Assembly (NCBI GenBank): GCA_035285595.1
Contig: JAYKGV010000059.1
Coordinates: 1 to 64,000, forward strand
Length of the DNA: 64,000 bases
DNA from: VGJW01 sp035285595
GTDB taxonomy: Bacteria > Cyanobacteriota > Sericytochromatia > S15B-MN24 > VGJW01
Reading direction: 5' to 3'
The notes beneath the pieces were generated by a model. That model ran no database searches, was not told where the DNA came from, and saw only the letters and a list, made by a program, of their open reading frames with translations. Numbering within the stretch: the first letter of the stretch is position 1; each line of letters starts with the position of its first letter. Below, piece by piece: positions 60,548 to 64,000 of this stretch. A program made the position numbers and the translations under genes.

Positions 60548-62104
60548 TCAGGCCTGCTTCAGACGGGAGGCACGACGAGAATGGAAGCGATCGCTGAGGT
60601 AGTCCCAATCCATCTCCACCCTGCCCCCTGTCGACTGATGGCGTTGGGACCAATCGAGCATCAGGTCGAGGCAGGCCGGATCGATATACTCGAGGCCTTC
60701 ACTATCCACACGAAGGCGATCTCCCGGCGGTACCCTCTCGAGCGCAGCCGCCAGAATCGGTAGACGCAGAAACGTCGCCACGCCACGAAGCTGCAACACC
60801 TGGCCCCCGGCCGTCTCGTCCCGAGTGAGCTCCACATCGAGGCGGCTGAAAGTCCAAATCAGTTTGGCCAGAGCAAGGGCGATCCCGATAAGCACACCCT
60901 CAAGCAGGTTCGTGGCCACAATGGCCCCGACGGTCACCAGATAGATGGCCACCTCGCTGCGCCCATAAGGGAGCAACTCCTTGATGGCCCTCGGATTAAG
61001 CAACTTGAAACCTGTGTAGACCAGGATGGCGGCCAAACTGGACACGGGAATCAATTCGAGCACGGAAGCCAGCAGCACCACAAAAGCCAAAATCCAGAAA
61101 CCGTGCAGGATGGCCGATATCCGAGTACGTCCCCCTGCCTCCACGTTGGCCGAGCTGCGCACGATGACACCCGTGACCGGAATGGCACCCACGAGGCCGC
61201 ACAGTGTGTTACCCACCCCCTGAGCCAACATCTCCCTGTCATATTGAGTCCTGGGACCGTCGTGCAACTTGTCGACAGCCGTGGCACAGAGCAGAGTCTC
61301 GGCGCTGGCGATGATGGCCACCGCCAAGGCCTCGCTCCAGACGCCGAGATCCGCCAACAGGACCAAATCAGCCACGGACGGCCACCGAAGCGCCAAGAGC
61401 AAGTTGGCCGGGACGGCCACATGCTTGATGGGCAATCCCACCCACCCGGACACCAGCACAGCCACCGTCACCGCCAGCACAGGGGCCGGCAGAAGCCGCA
61501 GTCTGGAGGGTACGAAACGAGTCCAAAGAACCATGACGCCGACTGTCAGGACACCGATGGCCGCCGCGAGATGATGAACGGAACCATCCGCAGGAACCAG
61601 CGCCTTGATCATCGTCTCCGGCAGGGCCAGCAAGTTGGAGATGCCGCCCCCCGTGGGGCCGCTGTCCATCACGACGTGCAACTGACTCAACATGATGAGG
61701 CAGCCGATGCCTCCCATCATGCCGTGAATCACGGCAGGAGACACAGCCCGAAACCAGCTGCCTACCCGCAACAGACCTGCAGCCACCTGCATCAGTCCGG
61801 CCAATATGACGATGACAGCCAATCCAGGAAGGCCAAATTTCTGGACGATTTCCCACACGATGACGGTCAAACCCGCTGCGGGGCCGCTGACCTGCAAGGG
61901 AGCGCCAGCCAGACTGCCGACCACGATGCCACCGATGATGCCTGACACAAGCCCAAGGGCAGGCGGCACGCCCGAAGCAATGGCAACTCCCATGCACAAG
62001 GGAAGAGCCACCAGAAAAACCACCACGGAAGCCATGAGGTCACTCAAAACCGCAGGGCCCCGACCTGATTCCGGACGAGAATCTGCTGCAACCGAATCCT
62101 TCAC
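60548..62104 (-). CDS. SulP-family anion transporter with STAS domain (probable bicarbonate uptake)
   Basis: A 518-residue SLC26/SulP transporter: about 12 helices, SulP signatures ASGVPPALGLVSGIIGGIVVG and GQGVGNTLCGLVGAIPVTGVIVRSSANVEAGGRTR, and a C-terminal STAS domain (VDSEGLEYIDPACLDLML). Located immediately downstream of a beta-carbonic anhydrase gene, coupled by GTGA (GTG start at 62104), so bicarbonate is the most likely substrate, although sulfate or dicarboxylate uptake is possible. No N-terminal NAT domain or fused anhydrase is present. Confidence 0.88.
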   Translation of the reverse strand: MKDSVAADSRPESGRGPAVLSDLMASVVVFLVALPLCMGVAIASGVPPALGLVSGIIGGIVVGSLAGAPLQVSGPAAGLTVIVWEIVQKFGLPGLAVIVILAGLMQVAAGLLRVGSWFRAVSPAVIHGMMGGIGCLIMLSQLHVVMDSGPTGGGISNLLALPETMIKALVPADGSVHHLAAAIGVLTVGVMVLWTRFVPSRLRLLPAPVLAVTVAVLVSGWVGLPIKHVAVPANLLLALRWPSVADLVLLADLGVWSEALAVAIIASAETLLCATAVDKLHDGPRTQYDREMLAQGVGNTLCGLVGAIPVTGVIVRSSANVEAGGRTRISAILHGFWILAFVVLLASVLELIPVSSLAAILVYTGFKLLNPRAIKELLPYGRSEVAIYLVTVGAIVATNLLEGVLIGIALALAKLIWTFSRLDVELTRDETAGGQVLQLRGVATFLRLPILAAALERVPPGDRLRVDSEGLEYIDPACLDLMLDWSQRHQSTGGRVEMDWDYLSDRFHSRRASRLKQA

Positions 62105-62758
62105 GCAGACACCCCCGCCGTGACAGGCTTTCTTGTGGGCTCATCGGCCAGCGGCACGAAGGCGCGGGTCACCTCGTCGAAGGCCGAGACCCCGCCCGTC
62201 TCGAGGTCATAGACCCAACCGTGCAGACGCAGATCACCCGTGGCGAGCCTGGCAGCCACCGCCGGATGGGTCCGCAGGTGGTCCATCTGCATCAGCACAT
62301 TGACCTCGATGGCCGCCTGAATTCGAGCGCGACCTTCCAGATGACCGAAATTGTCCCGAACGACCCGTCGGGTGGACTCCGCATGCTTGAGCCACGCACT
62401 CACGGAGGGGAGCTCGGCCAGAGTTTCGGGCTTGAGAATCGCTTTCATCGCTCCGCAATCAGAGTGCCCACACACGATGATGTCCTTGACCCCCAGGACG
62501 GCCACCGCATACTCTATGAGCCAGCCCTCACCACCGTTCGCAGCACCATGGGGCGGCATAATGTTGCCTGCGTTGCGGATGATGAAGAGTTCGCCGGGCT
62601 CAGACTGCGTGACCAGGCTTGGGGCTGATTCGAGAATCCGCGCACGTGATGAACAGGACCTCGGGTGCTTGTCCGAGGGCCAACTTGGCGAACAAGTCCT
62701 TGAATCCATGGAAGACCTCGCCTTGAAATTTCTGAATGCCTTCGAGCAGCTTTCTCAC
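62101..62758 (-). pseudogene. Beta-carbonic anhydrase, broken by one-base frameshift
   Basis: Zinc enzyme interconverting CO2 and bicarbonate. The N-terminal part (GTG start at 62758 with AAAGG) reads VRKLLEGIQKFQGEVFHGF...LFITCADSRISP, containing zinc ligand Cys and the Asp-Arg dyad; the remainder, in the next frame, continues SLVTQSEPGELFIIRNAGNIMPP with GHSDCG (zinc His and Cys). The two halves join at about 62617-62624, where the genomic run (CTTGGGG on the plus strand) has one base more than the expected reading. Either a sequencing or assembly error or a real inactivation. Otherwise the protein is full length (about 218 residues) and all active-site residues remain. It is the middle gene of arsR-CA-sulP. 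Confidence 0.85.
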
Positions 62759-62810
62759 AGGAACGACCTTTCGTCACGCGCACCGGGAGTGGGGGGAAGG
62801 GCGTGAGCGG

Positions 62811-63167
62811 TCAATTTCCGTCTGACCAGAGTTGACGAACCGCCTCGATGGCCGACAAGAACTCCTCGGCCGGCACACTGCCCCCCGCCACGAAAGCCAG
62901 CCCCGCCACCAACCAGGCAGCCAACTCGGGCTGGGTGAGATGGTACATCACGTTGCGCCCCACCTTGCGCTCCGAGACCAGACGATGTGCCTTCAACACG
63001 CTCAGCAGCTGCGACGTCCGGGGCTGACTGAGCCCGAGCGCCTCCTGCAGGGAGGTCACATCCCGCTCACCCGTACGCAACTCCTCAAGAATCTGCAGGC
63101 GTGCTGGATGAGAAAGTACGGACAGCAGGCTCGCGTACTCCTTGGTCATCAGCAATCGATGAGGCAC
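62811..63167 (-). CDS. ArsR/SmtB-family regulator without cysteines
   Basis: A 118-residue winged-helix repressor. The ArsR core is VLSHPARLQILEELRTGERDVTSLQEALGLSQPRTSQLLSVLKAHRLVSERKVGRNVMYHL. It contains no Cys at all, so the thiolate metal or persulfide sensing sites common in this family are absent. GTG at 63167 is preceded by AGGGG. The AT-rich palindromic region just upstream is a natural operator, and the gene leads the carbonic anhydrase-SulP unit (52-bp gap). It may sense CO2/bicarbonate status or another non-thiol signal. Confidence 0.88.
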   Translation of the reverse strand: MPHRLLMTKEYASLLSVLSHPARLQILEELRTGERDVTSLQEALGLSQPRTSQLLSVLKAHRLVSERKVGRNVMYHLTQPELAAWLVAGLAFVAGGSVPAEEFLSAIEAVRQLWSDGN

Positions 63168-63190
63168 CGCACACCCCTGAAAGCATAACA

Positions 63191-63223
63191 GTATAGATAT
63201 ATGCGCATATTATAATATTTCAA
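63191..63223. promoter_or_regulatory. AT-rich palindromic operator/promoter of the arsR-CA-sulP unit
   Basis: A perfect 12-bp palindrome ATATGCGCATAT (63199-63210) overlaps a second palindrome ATATTATAATAT (63207-63218). On the minus strand a TTGAAA (63218-63223) could be the -35 and TATACT (about 63190-63195) the -10. Such AT-rich inverted repeats are typical ArsR-family operators, implying autoregulation. Confidence 0.6.
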
Positions 63224-63251
63224 GCCCCATACCCCCGAAACCCACCCGCCC

Positions 63252-63590
63252 TCACAAGTTCCGGGCATCCCAGATCCCGCTGGCAAGCAGATGCCCGCCT
63301 TGCGGACCGGCGGCCCTGCGTAGCGCCCCTGCGGCTCGGGAACGCACTCGAAAAGTCATCTGAGCGGCCGTGTCCGGTGGCCCCTCAAGCAACCAGGCCT
63401 TGCCAGTCCAAGCACCTTCGACCACGACGGCCGGCTCGTCGCCCCATTCGACGACCAGCACCTCACCCTCGGGCAGCTCGGCCGTCGCCAAAACCACAGG
63501 CCGTCCCTCGAGCATCTCAGGGCGCACGTTCAGCAATCGACGGGCTGCGGCAGCACGGAAAGGCCACCATCGGGAAGGTACGAATCTCAC
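63252..63590 (-). CDS. Small protein of unknown function
   Basis: A 112-residue protein starting at GTG 63590, overlapping the folD stop (GTGA), so translated with folD. It opens with a basic Trp-rich segment (RFVPSRWWPFRAAAARRLL) and continues with an all-beta-looking domain (LEGRPVVLATAELPEGEVLVVEWGDEPAVVVEGAW...). No family recognised, no signal peptide. Confidence 0.6.
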   Translation of the reverse strand: MRFVPSRWWPFRAAAARRLLNVRPEMLEGRPVVLATAELPEGEVLVVEWGDEPAVVVEGAWTGKAWLLEGPPDTAAQMTFRVRSRAAGALRRAAGPQGGHLLASGIWDARNL

Positions 63591-64000
63591 GACGCGTAAG
63601 GTGCCTCGAGTGGGGCGTGACCTTCTCTTCTGCCATGGGCTCGCCACGTATTGACAAGCAACATCGCGACGGTCATCGGACCCACCCCGCCCGGAACCGG
63701 GGTCCACGCCTGCACCCGAGGTACTTCGCCTTGCCAGTCGACATCACCGGTAAGTCCGCCCTCCCTGCGCGGATGAATGCCGACATCCACCACCACGGAC
63801 TCCGGGGAGCACCACGCGCCCTTGATGAGACCGGACCGCCCAGCCGCCACGACCACAAGGTCAGCCGAGGCAACCAAAGCCTCAAGGTCGCGCGTCCGGC
63901 TGTGGGCCACGGTCACCGTCGCATCGGCGTGAAGCAGCATCTGGGCCATTGGACGTCCCACGATCCGACTACGCCCGATGACGAGAGCACGAGCTCCGCT
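63587..64000 (-). CDS. folD: FolD methylenetetrahydrofolate dehydrogenase/cyclohydrolase, C-terminal part
   Basis: Only the C-terminal ~137 residues are in the window; the frame is open to the right edge. The NAD(P)-binding domain begins VIGRSRIVGRPMAQMLLHADATVTVAHSRT, matching the FolD signature VIGRSNIVGKP, and continues VVDVGIHPR (GIN variant) and TPVPGGVGPMTVAMLLVNT. FolD interconverts 5,10-methylene- and 10-formyl-THF. Confidence 0.94.
   Translation of the reverse strand, partial: SGARALVIGRSRIVGRPMAQMLLHADATVTVAHSRTRDLEALVASADLVVVAAGRSGLIKGAWCSPESVVVDVGIHPRREGGLTGDVDWQGEVPRVQAWTPVPGGVGPMTVAMLLVNTWRAHGRREGHAPLEAPYAS

Overview
The window is about 65% GC, gene-dense and entirely chromosomal in character: metabolism, RNA modification, envelope and transport genes, with no transposase, integrase, phage gene or CRISPR array. 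The organism is very probably a diderm. Two large proteins look like outer-membrane barrels ending in Phe, there is a heptose-bisphosphate phosphatase (gmhB), and several lipoproteins carry clear lipoboxes. Three things point to a non-photosynthetic relative of Cyanobacteria (Sericytochromatia/Tanganyikabacteria-like): the MurJ flippase has the cyanobacterial GG(I/L)NGPFHSA motif, a DUF4388/PATAN-type protein sits in the murJ cluster, and upstream of secreted proteins there are 11-bp-spaced TTAAC repeats that resemble the cyanobacterial Pho box. This assignment is an inference from memory of these families, and no photosynthesis gene is present.

Layout. 1-2.7 kb: end of an unknown gene, an M14 carboxypeptidase lipoprotein, an XRE regulator. 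2.7-9.6 kb: a tightly overlapped minus-strand operon (meaB, icmF, a stand-alone B12-binding protein, DUF503) divergent from an acyl-CoA dehydrogenase, which suggests branched-chain acyl-CoA metabolism. 9.7-13.3 kb: a membrane protein, a small lipoprotein, tRNA-Asp and a selenocysteine tRNA, and a subtilase lipoprotein. 13.3-20.2 kb: a SpoIIE-type phosphatase with a STAS antagonist and a large peptidase/beta-propeller/barrel protein. 20.3-23 kb: a Gly/Ala-rich protein followed by a predicted papain-like cysteine peptidase. 23-34 kb: rlmD, an amidohydrolase, ettA, a ROK sugar kinase, an M61 peptidase, an SNF2 ATPase and two hydrolases. 34-43 kb: tldE/tldD, a lipoprotein, an M20 dipeptidase, an epimerase-like protein, an RluA pseudouridine synthase, a degenerate aconitase-like protein and a cytochrome c. 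43-49 kb: a WYL protein without DNA-binding domain, a second peptidase/propeller/barrel protein and a four-repeat peptidoglycan-binding-like protein. 49-55 kb: cca and a complete liv branched-chain amino-acid ABC transporter. 55-60 kb: DUF4388, an immunity-like protein, murJ, gmhB, sppA and a membrane protein. 60.5-64 kb: SulP transporter, frameshifted beta-carbonic anhydrase, Cys-free ArsR regulator, a small unknown gene and the end of folD.

Functional themes. Branched-chain metabolism is represented twice (liv uptake, IcmF/MeaB/acyl-CoA dehydrogenase). Inorganic carbon handling appears as an ArsR-carbonic anhydrase-SulP cassette with a palindromic operator. Exported hydrolases and lipoproteins share the 11-bp direct repeats, which suggests a common OmpR/PhoB-family regulator. 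The strongest leads for new biology are that regulon, the aconitase homologue that appears to have lost its cluster and active-site residues, and the Gly/Ala-rich plus cysteine-peptidase pair.
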